Shown piece after piece: positions 13,702 to 25,700 of a stretch of 64,000 nt of DNA. This DNA is from Streblospio benedicti (Eukaryota > Annelida > Polychaeta > Spionida > Spionidae): the NCBI GenBank assembly GCA_019095985.1, contig CM032660.1, forward strand, positions 53,486,279-53,550,278, given 5' to 3'. Numbering within the stretch: the first letter of the stretch is position 1; every line of letters begins with the position of its first letter. A model generated the notes under the pieces. It saw only the letters and a program-made list of their open reading frames with translations. It ran no database searches and was not told the DNA's origin. A program made the position numbers and the translations under genes.

Positions 13702-16700
13702 CGATCTGTCTGTCTCTGTGTGGTGTGTGTGTATGTGTGTGTGTGTGTGTGTGTGAGGCGGGGGGACTGACAGCGTGAGTTGCTCGACAGCACCCGCTGC
13801 ATGAGCAGGTCGAGTTCTCTCCCTCCCCGTGTCAAAGCCGCTCCAACAGCCTGAAAACAGGGGTAAAATATCCGATTACTGTAAAAACTAGAATATTTAG
13901 AGTGGCTATTAAATTTTGCAATTTTCATCTATAAATTATTTTATGACTATTTTATTTTGCAATTTTTGGTCCATTCTGATGCAAGGTTGTTTCAGTAACT
14001 CGTCCTTTTGACCAGTAGCAATTCTGAGGGTAAATATGGCATTCAAGTATAGAGCTTTGTGCAAAGGAGGGGCGAGTACATTTTTGAGGGAAGGTAGATA
14101 TTTAGGTGTTATTCGTCCTGCTGACTATTTGCACTTTTCCACTAAATCTTAACACTGCCGGAGGAATAACACCCCCACTGAGGCAGTCATTGGCGATGGC
14201 CTTAAAACCCTCTTGCATTTGAGTTATACATAAATTCCAGTGATCAGCCCCGTAATTCAAGCAATTCTGGTCAATTTGGCATACAGCTATAGAGTTTGTA
14301 TAAAGGAGGGCGGTAGAAATTTGCAGGACGAGATCTTTTAGTGTTACTTTCGTCCTGGGGTTCGTCTGCTGACGGTAACACTTTTCATTCAAAATCTAAT
14401 CCTGACCTTGCCACTGAGGTAGTCATTGGCGATGGCCTTAAAACTCTCTGGCATTTGAGTTATACAGTACCACCTCTAATTAAGACCACCTCTATAATAA
14501 GACCACTTTTCATGGTCCCAAACCTTCATAAAGCTACCGAAATGAACCTCTATATACAGACCACCTCTCTATTCTTGAACACTGGATCCAAAGGTTGTCG
14601 TACTAGAGAGGTTCTACTGTACATAAATTCAAGCTATCCTGTACCACGTGGCAGCGTTGAGGTAGTCGTTTGCGATGGCGAGGTGTACGAGGCTGGGCGG
14701 GGGCGGGCCGGTCTCCTCCCCCAGCGCCTTCTTCACCAGGCCGTCGGCGTCCGCGGCCAGCAGCAGCTCCACCACGTCCACGCGGCCCTGCATCGCCGCG
14801 CAGTGCACCGGCAGCAGGCCCTGAAACAGGCCCAAAGTCAGCAAAAACCGGCCTAAAACAGGCACAAAGTCAGCAAAAACCGGCCTAAAACATGCCCAAA
14901 GTGAGCAAATAAACTGCCTAAAACAAGCCCAAAGTAAGCAAAAACCGGCCTAAAACACGCCCAAAGTCAGCACAAACCGGCAGCAGCGCCTAAAATAATT
15001 AAATATGAATGCTGTTGGTGGTGTGTTCATGAACTTTGTTAGTTAGATGGGGATAAAATTGAAAAACTTTCTAAAAGGTCTCACGGGAATCACTTTAAAA
15101 AAGATCACCAAAATCCATGACATGAATTGACAAAGTTATTAACATTTCTTTGTCTGTGTTTTGGGGGATAATGTAGATATGATTTTCCCATTTACCCATT
15201 TTAAACGCATTTCAAAGTGTTTGTAGTTAAATATCCATAGCTTTTAAATTAAGTGGCGGTTTTTACTCAAATTCTACCAAGTTGTTTGGAAACGCCTATG
15301 GAACACATTTATCAAAATAGATATGTAAAAATATAAATCATATGAGCAGGATAGGGCAATTTTGATGAACATCTTGTATTTTGAAATCTTGTCCCACACG
15401 GCAAATATCGATCGCAGCGTAGTTACTTTTGTGACCATGAAATACCAAGGTCGACGCCCCATCCCACCTCCCGCGGGAAATGAGCAAAAACCGGCAGCAG
15501 CGCCTAAAATAATATATTATGAATGCTGGTGGTGCGTTCATGAACTTTTTGACCATGAAATACCGAGGTGGAAGCCCCTGTCCCATCTCCCCGGGAGTCC
15601 CGTATCATATTGTATTTTGAAATCTGTCCCACCTCCCCGCGTCCCGCCCCGGTCCCACCTACCCGTGAGTTGCGGGTGGTGAGTTTGGCGCCGCGTTCCA
15701 GCAGCATGGCCACGGCCGCGGTCTCACTGGGCCGCCCCGTCTCCCCGTAACACTTGACGTGCAGCGGCGTGTTGCCCTCCAGGTCGCTCACGGACACCTT
15801 GATCCCAGCGTCCAGCAGCAGCTGGAAAACGTAGCAATAAATTGTAAATGATTTATCGTCGTCTTCCCCAATACGCAGGATCTGCATTCACACCGGCAGC
15901 AGCTGACAGACAAGGTAGAAATTAGATCAAAAGTGTTCGAAGAAGTGTTCGCAGCTGAAACAGAGGACTCCACCAGTTAGCGTCAGCTCACCCGTTAAAA
16001 TCAGATGACTTTTTCTCCCCAGTTTGCCGTCCATTCTCGATTCTGATTGGTTAAAAGCCGTGGGAGCTCAGGTTTATCTCCCTACTTTGTGAACAGTTAA
16101 CACCATCAAGTTGAATAGTTCTGTTTAACTGGGGATATAAAAAGGCAATGGTCTGTTTTAGTGAAAGCTGAACACAGCTGAAACACACAGGTTAGCATCT
16201 TCTTACCAGGATCTACATTCAAACATTTGATAGCTGAAATCAATTTCCCATGTGCAAAAAATATGAAAATGATGCATTATACTTGATTAATCATTAAGAG
16301 TTTGGCTCTTGAATTTTCACTCTTAAGAGCGGCGCCCATTTTGAATTCATAGTTATTTGACAGCTAAAATGACCTCTAATCTAATGTAGGTTGGCAAAAA
16401 TCAATTTCTTATGTCCAGATTATATGAAAATGATGTATTACACATAAATGAGAGTTCAATGGTTGAAAATCTGTTTTTTACATTTTTCGGTGGTGGCCAT
16501 TTTTGATTTTTGGCTATAAAGAATTCTCCCCAGAGATGCTACGCCGGCAACCTCGCTAAATATTCTCTATAGACCTCAAACAACATAAACACTATAAAAA
16601 CCTTACACTTCTCACAAATGCAAAGTTCACAATGGGAATGATGATTGTCACAAATGCAAAGTTCACAATGGGAATGATGATTGTGGCAAACAGAATATTC

Positions 16701-19700
16701 ACACCAGCAGCAGCTGGAAGACAAGGATTTAAATTAAGGATCAAAAGAATCATTGGCTGCTAAACATGTGGTCAGCAGATAATATTCCAATCACAATGCA
16801 CCCCGATGTTGTAAAATGAAGTCAGCTTTTGGTTTGGCTGCTGTTTGCTTTATGACTTTGTTGATATCGGAATCAGAGGATGAGTTTTACACTACCATGC
16901 TGCCGTAGTATATTAATTCTGTTAAACACGCTATCATACTTTTTTTCTAAATTATTCTTTCCATTTTCTTCATTCATTGTACATATATCATTAATGAAAA
17001 ATAAAAATGAAATAAAAAAAATACCAGAGACACAGCAAGAGACAGCTTTTAACATAATCAGTTATTGATCTTAGGAATCCCCAGTAAGATATCTTAAGGG
17101 ATGGAATACTTGAGTTCATTTTGTAGTACACAAATCCAAATGAGCTGCTCTGATTGGCTGAAGGCAGCAGTAGCTTTCTGGATTTTGATTGTGGACTTGA
17201 TAAATATTACAGAAGACTAAGCTCTTCTTTGTTTCTCATCCATTTTCATGTCATTTCATTGTTTATCACCAGAACGCCCTGATAACCCCAAACACTGTAT
17301 CAGGCATGTTCTGAACTTTTACAGAATCGGTATCATGAAAGTTCTACATTATCCGAGAATTTCTCGCTTACAGCAGCAAAGTATGGTCTATGGTGGTGTG
17401 CGTCGGTGCGTGACACGTGCGTCGGTGCATGACGTACCCGCATGGTGTGGGTGTCGCGCGTGCGGCGGTGTGTGACATGTGCGTCGGTGCGTGACGTACC
17501 CGCATGGTGTGGGTGTCGCGCGTGCGGTGGAGCGCGGACGAGCCCTTGTAGTCGAGCAGGTTGATGTCGACACCGAGCTTGACGAGGTCACGCATGACCG
17601 CATGGGCCCCGAAGTACGCCGCCGTGTGCAGCAGAGTGGAACCGTTGATGCATCTGACCAACAGACGGATACAGTGTAAAAGTAACAGGCGGAATGTAGT
17701 GTAAGGGTAACAGGCGAACACAGCTGATGAAGACTGTCATCATTGTAGCTCCATATAAACAAAAATGTTCTTATTCATGAAAGAAAACATGTACATTTAG
17801 GCAAGTGACATCAAAAAAGGCTTGAACTTTAAACTTCTCGTGTTTCAGGGCGACTGGGCTAATGTTATTGTTCAGCCCTGTGTAAAAATAAAGATGCTGC
17901 GTTTGGTTGAAAGATTGAGTGAGTGATCGTGTGAGTGATTAGCATTGTGCGCTGAATGTGCTGCCGATCAAAACTTGGATCAAGACTATAAACCAGACAT
18001 TTACATTTAATAGCAGATTTAGTTTTTTGCAGAAGGAAAGGCTTCGACTCGAATGCATAAAATGTGCACCCCACAAGCAAGCGTGTCCGGGACTTGGCCA
18101 AAATCATGAAAGTTTGGTCCAAAGTTACGTCTTGGTGTCTTTCCCCCATACTAACCTGCCATATTAATATACACAAGCCATTAAAGATAATTTTGTGAAG
18201 CCTTGTGAGGTAAAAAACACTAAATTTAAAGATTAAAAATTGATGGTTGGCTGCTAACAGATGCCTTGAATATATGGATTTCTAACTAAAATCAGCCTTA
18301 TATGGGTATTCAGTAAAATGGGGGCTATTTTTCAGCTACTCACACAGAGCATGAATCAAAAACACTAATAGTACAACTGGCAATTTGCCATTTGACTTCA
18401 TGATTTTGCCAGTCCACATCATCATATTACAAGTAATTTTTCGCCAGTCAGGATTTTTGGACATATCAACATACATCTTTTATGAGAATGTGGGATTCTT
18501 TGAAAACATCGATAACAAGAGATATATATTTCTAAATATCAAGCATTGGCAAAACTTGACAGGTGTACATAAAAGTTCATTTTGAGCCCTGTTACAGTGT
18601 ATATAGACTAACTAACCTTGATCGCAGGTTGTTGAGTGGGCGCGAGCCGTCGGCGTGCTGTTGTACGAGGCTGGCAAGGAGCTCAGTGTCGCCGTCTATG
18701 ATCTGAGGCACGACGCTCGAGTAATGCTTGTACGCGTCTAGAACATGGTAATGTACGCGTCTAGAACACAGTAATGTACGCGTCTAGAACATAGTAATGT
18801 CAAGAACGAATCTAGTGTCTAGAACATAGTAATGTTTGTATGAACACAGTAATAGTACACGTCTAGACACATAGTAATAACCCGCGCGTCTAGAACATAG
18901 CATGTAATATGGAATGGTTCTAGAACAGTGAAAGCTATGTCTAGAATATTTACGCGTCTAGAATGCAGACATAATAATACTATACCCATTAAAAGCAATA
19001 GACAACGTTGAACACAATCAACTATTGATCTGGGGAATGCCCAGTTATTTTATCTTTAAGGGATGGAATAAAACTATTCATTTTCAGCCACATGTATACA
19101 ATTGAGCTGCTGTGATTGGCACTCTATGTTTTGGTTACCGATGAGGAAGTCTCGGAAGTCGTCGTTCTTGACGGTCTCGAATGCGGTCTGGTTGCGCGGG
19201 CCGCGGTGGTGGATGTCGCAGCCCCACTCTACCAGCAGCTGCAACAACACGGGTTAGTGTTTCAATCAAATAGATGCTTGAAAGATAACATACTCCATAT
19301 TTCAGCCTATTAGTCAAAAAATATCCAAATAAATGTATCTAAGAAGAAATTGGATAAAATTCCTCTGTGACATGCACACGTGACCTCTGTAACTAACGTG
19401 TGCGACCTATATGACCTCTGTGATCTGTGACTTACGTGCGCGACCTCTGTGACCTCTGTGACTTACGTGTGCGACCTCGCGGTGCAGCCCCTCGAGGGCG
19501 GAGAAGAGCGGCGTCTGTCTGTACGCGTTCTTCAGGTCGATGTCCGCGCCGTTCTCCAGCAGGTGCAGAACCACGTCCTGCAAAAACCGCCAGGTCACGT
19601 GACAGTAAACCCATGTGTCATACGTCACGTGACAGTAAACCCATGTGGCATACGTCATGTGACAGTAAACCCATGTGTCACACCGAGGTGACAACCACAT

Positions 19701-22700
19701 TCTGACACAACGTACTTTGATAGTGCAATTGAATAGCCTTTATGCTGCGTTCGTGTGCTTTTCCGAACTCGTTTTGATACGAGCTTCCCATATGGAAAAT
19801 TCACTCCAACGGACGTTCCCAGTTGTAAATCATGGTATTTACCAGTTGGAAGCTTGGTCTACTAAAAAAGGTCCGAGTTCACGACTGGTAAATACGACTG
19901 GGAGTGCGTAGTCGAGTGAACTTACCATATGGGAAGCTCGTATTTTTGAGTTGGGAAAAAAAGCACATGAATGCAGCATCATTCTAGGCTGTAATAGCAG
20001 CACCATATTATAGCCTTAAAGCCACAACAGTTTTTTGTCAATGATTAGAACTTTGCTGTCCACATAGTGTCCACATACATGTATGCAGACAAATATTGGG
20101 AATGTCGAGCATTTTTCTGTTCTCCGTACAGATTCAAGATAACTAATGCATGTAACATAGGACAACGTTCAACAGTAGAACAACATAATCATGAGACTTG
20201 CGACTCACATAGTGTCCGCACTTGCACGCGATGTGGAGCGGGCTGTTTCCCGTCTGCTGCTCCCGACAGTTGATGAATGCGTTGTTGTTGCGGAAAAACG
20301 CCACCATGCGGCGTACGCACTCGATCTCGTTGTCCCGGATCGCCTTGATGAACACCTGCAACACGCGGAAAGAGATGGAAGGAAAGGCAAGGGAAGACCA
20401 AACAGACTCATTGGGATGCGGTCGTGCAGAAAGATCAGGCACGTTTGGTGTATTGGGTTGGTGTATTTCGCTAGTTATGGATCCAAACTCATTCGATGCA
20501 CACTATTGTATAACATACTGGACATATTTGGAGTAGCGCTGATAACAGTTTACTGTGGCTTTAATCCTATCTCAAGAATCTTATTTGACAAAAAGAAATC
20601 ACCAAAGAAACGAGCTTCCAATTCAGTTACATCCAAACAACGCATGTGCGTTTGTTTTCACCAAGTAAAGAGGAAACGGAGGGGAGGGTTTTGTCGAGCG
20701 TTGATATTCTCACTGCTAATGACAACCTACCTTCTGCCAGGTGGACATGGTATTGGGGAACACCTGGTACAGGAACTGAGACCCCGGCTTCATCTGCTTG
20801 TTCCGAGACATCGCCTCGAAGAAAAACTGAAACACAACAACAATACTGTGGAGCACTTTCTATAGAAATAACATTGAAAATTAAGCAGCTAACTATTCTA
20901 TTATATACATTCACTTTCTATCTTCTCTCTCTCACATTTTTCTACCAGTTCTTCTGTGGCCGAGGGGGATAGGGAGTTGGACTTGTGACCAGAAGGTCGT
21001 AGGTTTGATTCCTTGTCGCGACTATTTGTGGGTGTTGAGCAAAATCATACCTTAATAGTTGCACACTGCTCCGTGGCACCTACACGTTAATTAGGTACAG
21101 GTTATTGGGTTGATAGAGTAAATGAGTGATTAGCATTGTGCGCTGAATGTGCTGCCGAAGCAAGTATGGGAGAAATGATCAATTGATGATCAATAAGTGT
21201 GCCAATGACCTGGTGTGAAATGTAGTGTGATGAGACACTGACCTCAAAGCGTGGGTACTTGTCCGGCTCAACCTCCACAGCCTGCAGCAGCGGCAGTCGC
21301 AGCAGCTTCCGGATTGCCTCTGGAACACGGGATCGTGGTTACTAAACAAATCAAGGCTTGACGCTAGCAAGTGCCCTGGTGTCCTGGGCACATCAAATCT
21401 AAGTCAGGGCAAATCAAATCTTAAACTCCTGTACCCTGGTTGGCACGCCAGGAAAATACAAGTTATTATATTTTAGCCAAACACGACAGTCATATCCACC
21501 ATGTTGATATTCCCTATGGTGAAACTTACATTGTAAAAATGAAGTTTTCATGTAGATCGGGTAGATAAATTAATTTTCTGTTTTTATTCTTTATTTCACT
21601 GCCTGCAGTTTAGCTAAAGATTTTCAGGGCACATAAAAATTAGATCTGGGCAGATGGATTTGGCACACTACGTGCCCTGCCGCGAAACTGGAAAAAAGAG
21701 TTAGTGTTAAGCCCTGAAATGCTATCTATTCTTTCAGTTACTACAATGTAAGTAAAACACAAGACTGAAAAAAGTTGGAAAATGTACAAAAAAGCTTATT
21801 AGTCATCATTTTCTTTTGATGAGTGAAGCATTAATGATAATTTAGACTTTTTTACTGTATGTTTTTCAATTTCATTCATTTGTCTTGTGTTTTAGTGTAA
21901 TATGGTACAAGTTAATTTAAAACACCAAGAACTTGTATTTTAGTTGCTTAGAATTGTTGTGTTTTCATGCACCAAGGCACAATTTCAATCAAATGCTTTT
22001 ATTATCCTTCATTTACCATGACAACAATATTGATTGACACTTGGAAGTGAAAAAACATAAATTTGTAATATATAATATCATGTATTTTATATGCTTAAAG
22101 AAGTCTTAATTTTGAATGATGAATGAAAAAACTCACAACAATATCCAAATGAAACAAATATCGAATCACCGAGATGTATTACATCAACGTATCCTGATAT
22201 ATTCGAGTTTACATGCATATCATGACAGTTACATCCTTAAAAAGCAATCATCTATGGACTAATCTCAGCGGCCATCATGAATCCAGAAAGTTTTTTTTTT
22301 TATCACCACATAGCCACGAAGTTTTACACAAACCTGCAGCTATATATAAATCTCTACACGCCAAATGCTCCTCTTTCTTTACTGTGAAAAATACATCACA
22401 CGTTTGAACTCAATGTTTGGTAAAGTGCATCGGTATCATGATAACATGATGCATAAAAAAACACATGAGTAAAATAGGTCCATAGAGGGTCCAATGGTCC
22501 ATGGGTCATCGTATGTGTCCAAGTGTCCATAAATCATCAAGACCGCTGCAGTGACCACACTTTATCCATGACTCCACCATTGACGTGAACGGTACAATAA
22601 GCTTTCCATCAGGCACTTACACTGTGCCTTAGACTCAACAACAGGCCTATTGTACTCCAGCTAAACACTTCTCAACTGACCAAGTCCCAACTCTGCCACT

Positions 22701-25700
22701 GTTATAGTACATAATGACCACGCATGTTCCAACTTCTAAATGATATTGGCATTGGGAACCTCTCAATCCAGCATATATCCCTAGAGGTTTTACGGCTTTC
22801 TGTAGCTGCCTACAATGCCTATGGTTCCCTGCCATTTAACACGCAGTGATCCCAAACAGAAATCAATTAGCAGCTTTTAGGGGTCTTTATTGCATGAGAA
22901 TTGGTGGGACGATCTTGAGTTTGCCACTAAACAGGCTTATTGTCAACATTCACTGGGTTTTATCACCATCTTTTTAAAGCTTTCCTAATACATAAAAAAA
23001 GGGCTCTAAAAGCAATTTTAGACCCTCGCAAGTTTACTGAAGCAAATTATTGCAGTTTTGTGCAACTTAAATAGCTTTATAGCATGGCTTTATGTTTTGT
23101 TTGGTGATATTTTATGAGAACATAACAATAATACAGCAATATTGTCAACCTGATTGTGTATGTGTGAAGTAGCATTTGACAGTGCTTGACTACTACTATC
23201 ACAAGCACTACATTATTCATTTAGATGGTCCATTTTGTGTTTATAATGTATTTTCTATATTCACTTTGACTAGAAATAGAGGATCATAAAAGTTGATTAA
23301 GATGCGACAAGCGGGAGAAATTAATACAATGTACGATTAAAAGTCATATATTGCAAACAAATATAAATATGTACAAATGAATTTGATTATTGTCCGTTTA
23401 TGAGAAAATCTCAAAATTTTACTGTCACAGTCCATGATATTCATCATGTGTATTATTGTAATTGCTGATCAATCAACAGTGTTCATTGCTCATATCAAAG
23501 TCTCTTTAGAGGTAACTGGATGTCCTGGAGCAACTCAGAGTGAACAAAACAAAGCAATCAGCACGAGAAAGAGACATTGAGGGTCCGAGAGACAATGACA
23601 GACATTCACGGTATCCATTGATCCAGAATGACATTGACAAGCAAGGTCAGAGAAAACTACGGACAACTACGGTGCTTCTACACCGCTTGGTCCAAAAATA
23701 TCTCCCAGATAATTGTTTACTTGATATATGTGATTAATCATTAGTTTAGAGCAAAATAACATTTAGAAGATAAAAACAATACTAGTAGACTGGATATTCG
23801 AACTTATATCCTTCAATAGTGATATTCCTGTCACATTATTCTGTGTGTTAATTTGCAACTTGCGCGTCACCTACAAGAGTGACGCCGCAATGTTTGGACT
23901 GGTGCATCGCGGGATAGCGTGTGTAGATCTATAGTGTGCGTGCATTCAGTTGTTCAGTTGGCAAGACTGATGCAAATAGTATGGACGAATTAGTTAAATC
24001 TATGAGTGAACTTTAAATTTTGATTGAATCTTTGCAAGAGGATGAACCTGGATGATAATACTATACATCAACATATGAGCATATGCCGCGTATGTATATT
24101 ACATATAATGTAATCTATATAAAAATGAATAAGGGAATTACTACAGCTACGTGTTTGTGTGCACTTTCATCCTCAGACTATAATCAACCTCATTCTAGAT
24201 TCACGATGTCACAGGCATCACATACCGGTCAGTCCATTCTCCAGTCTCAGCAAAATCCCGGGCCATTCTCACTAATTTTCTAACCATTCTCATTTCACAG
24301 TTTCACAATTTCTCACAATTCTCAAAGGAAATCGACCCCACTTCTCATTTCGCATAAAAAGGGACATTCTCACATCTCACAATAGGCATATTTCCCCTTC
24401 TCTCCACATACCTTTGTCCTTGGCTGTGAAGTTGTCGATGAACTTCCCAGTGTTTTTGTCGCGCATCACGAGTCGCCGCGTCTCACTCAGCGGCTCCTTG
24501 TCAGTTGCTTTGTAAAAACCCGTCCCATTGGTCAGACTCTGCAACACAAAAAACACACTAATAAACTTGAACTGATTCCACAGGGTGGTGCGTGTTTGGA
24601 TCGCGGTCTGGCAATACTCTCAGAAGGAGATATAAATAGGGCCTGTCGAAATAAATGAGGATTTGGTTGATAGATTTGTTGATTAATCAATTGATTGGTT
24701 GTAGGATTTGAACACGAAATTGTCGTGTCAATCGTTAAATTGAGCATGCTGATGACATCAGCATGCTCAATTATACGATTGACACGACATTTGAGTGCTC
24801 AAATGCCATTTCTACCATGCAAATCCACACTCCACCAATGTCTGCTTGGTTTTACTTTTGAAAATATCTATATCATATCATAACCATCTCAGTGTCAGTT
24901 TGAAGCGGTGATCTACTTTAGCCTGTGCTGTCGGAGCGTGCATAATTTAGAGTGCAGTATTTGTATAATTTAGCGTGTGGACCTATCAGAATGGTTATTG
25001 GCGATAATTTATGCACAGAGTGATAGAATGTTCATTGATTAATTGATCGATCCATCGACTGACTGATGGTGTACTGAGCCCACCTACCAGGTTGATGACA
25101 GACGACAGACACATGTCGTTGATGCTGATGTTCCTCGGCACGTTGATCACATCGAAGCGCTCCACGATCTTCTTACGCACGTCCTCGTGCACCTGCAAAC
25201 AGGTCAAAGGTCAGCAACAGGAGGTCAAAGGTCACCAGCAGGAGGTCAAAGGTCACCAGCAGGAGGTCACGGAATATAGAGGCGTTATTTTCAGTAACTG
25301 AATACTCGGTCTGAAATATATGATGAGTCATCTTTGGTCTACAGAAATCTCTTTCACAATGCACGTATTTGTAGTTTGTCAATATAGACCTCCTGTGGAT
25401 TAAAGTGACTGGGGGATGGGGAGGTTACTTTCAAAAGCTTTTGAATTGTATTCCGTATGCAACCGTTCAATAATCCATTCCCATAATCTTCCGAATTTGG
25501 CCCATATCAATATTTTGACCATTGAAATGTCGATAGTAAAGATTCAGATTCAGATATTTTGGCAGGCGGGTTTATAAGGGAGTTGGATCTGGGAAAAATG
25601 GTCGAAAAAATTAGGGATGTGGGAAAAAAGGGTTAAAAAACGAGGGATGTGTGATTTCAAGGAAGTGGAATGAGAGAAAACCCCTTAAAAGATGTGGGAT

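Noticed and set aside
13341-13928. 195-residue minus frame and 113-residue plus frames rich in Thr/His or Cys/Val
   Set aside because: Translation of the TG/CA microsatellite. Only 13772-13850 within it looks like an exon.
20191-20865. 224-residue plus-strand open frame
   Set aside because: Runs antisense through exons 17 and 16 and the intron between them; no domain resemblance.
22213-22835. Short open frames in the intron before exon 14
   Set aside because: No splice context, domain or repeat support.
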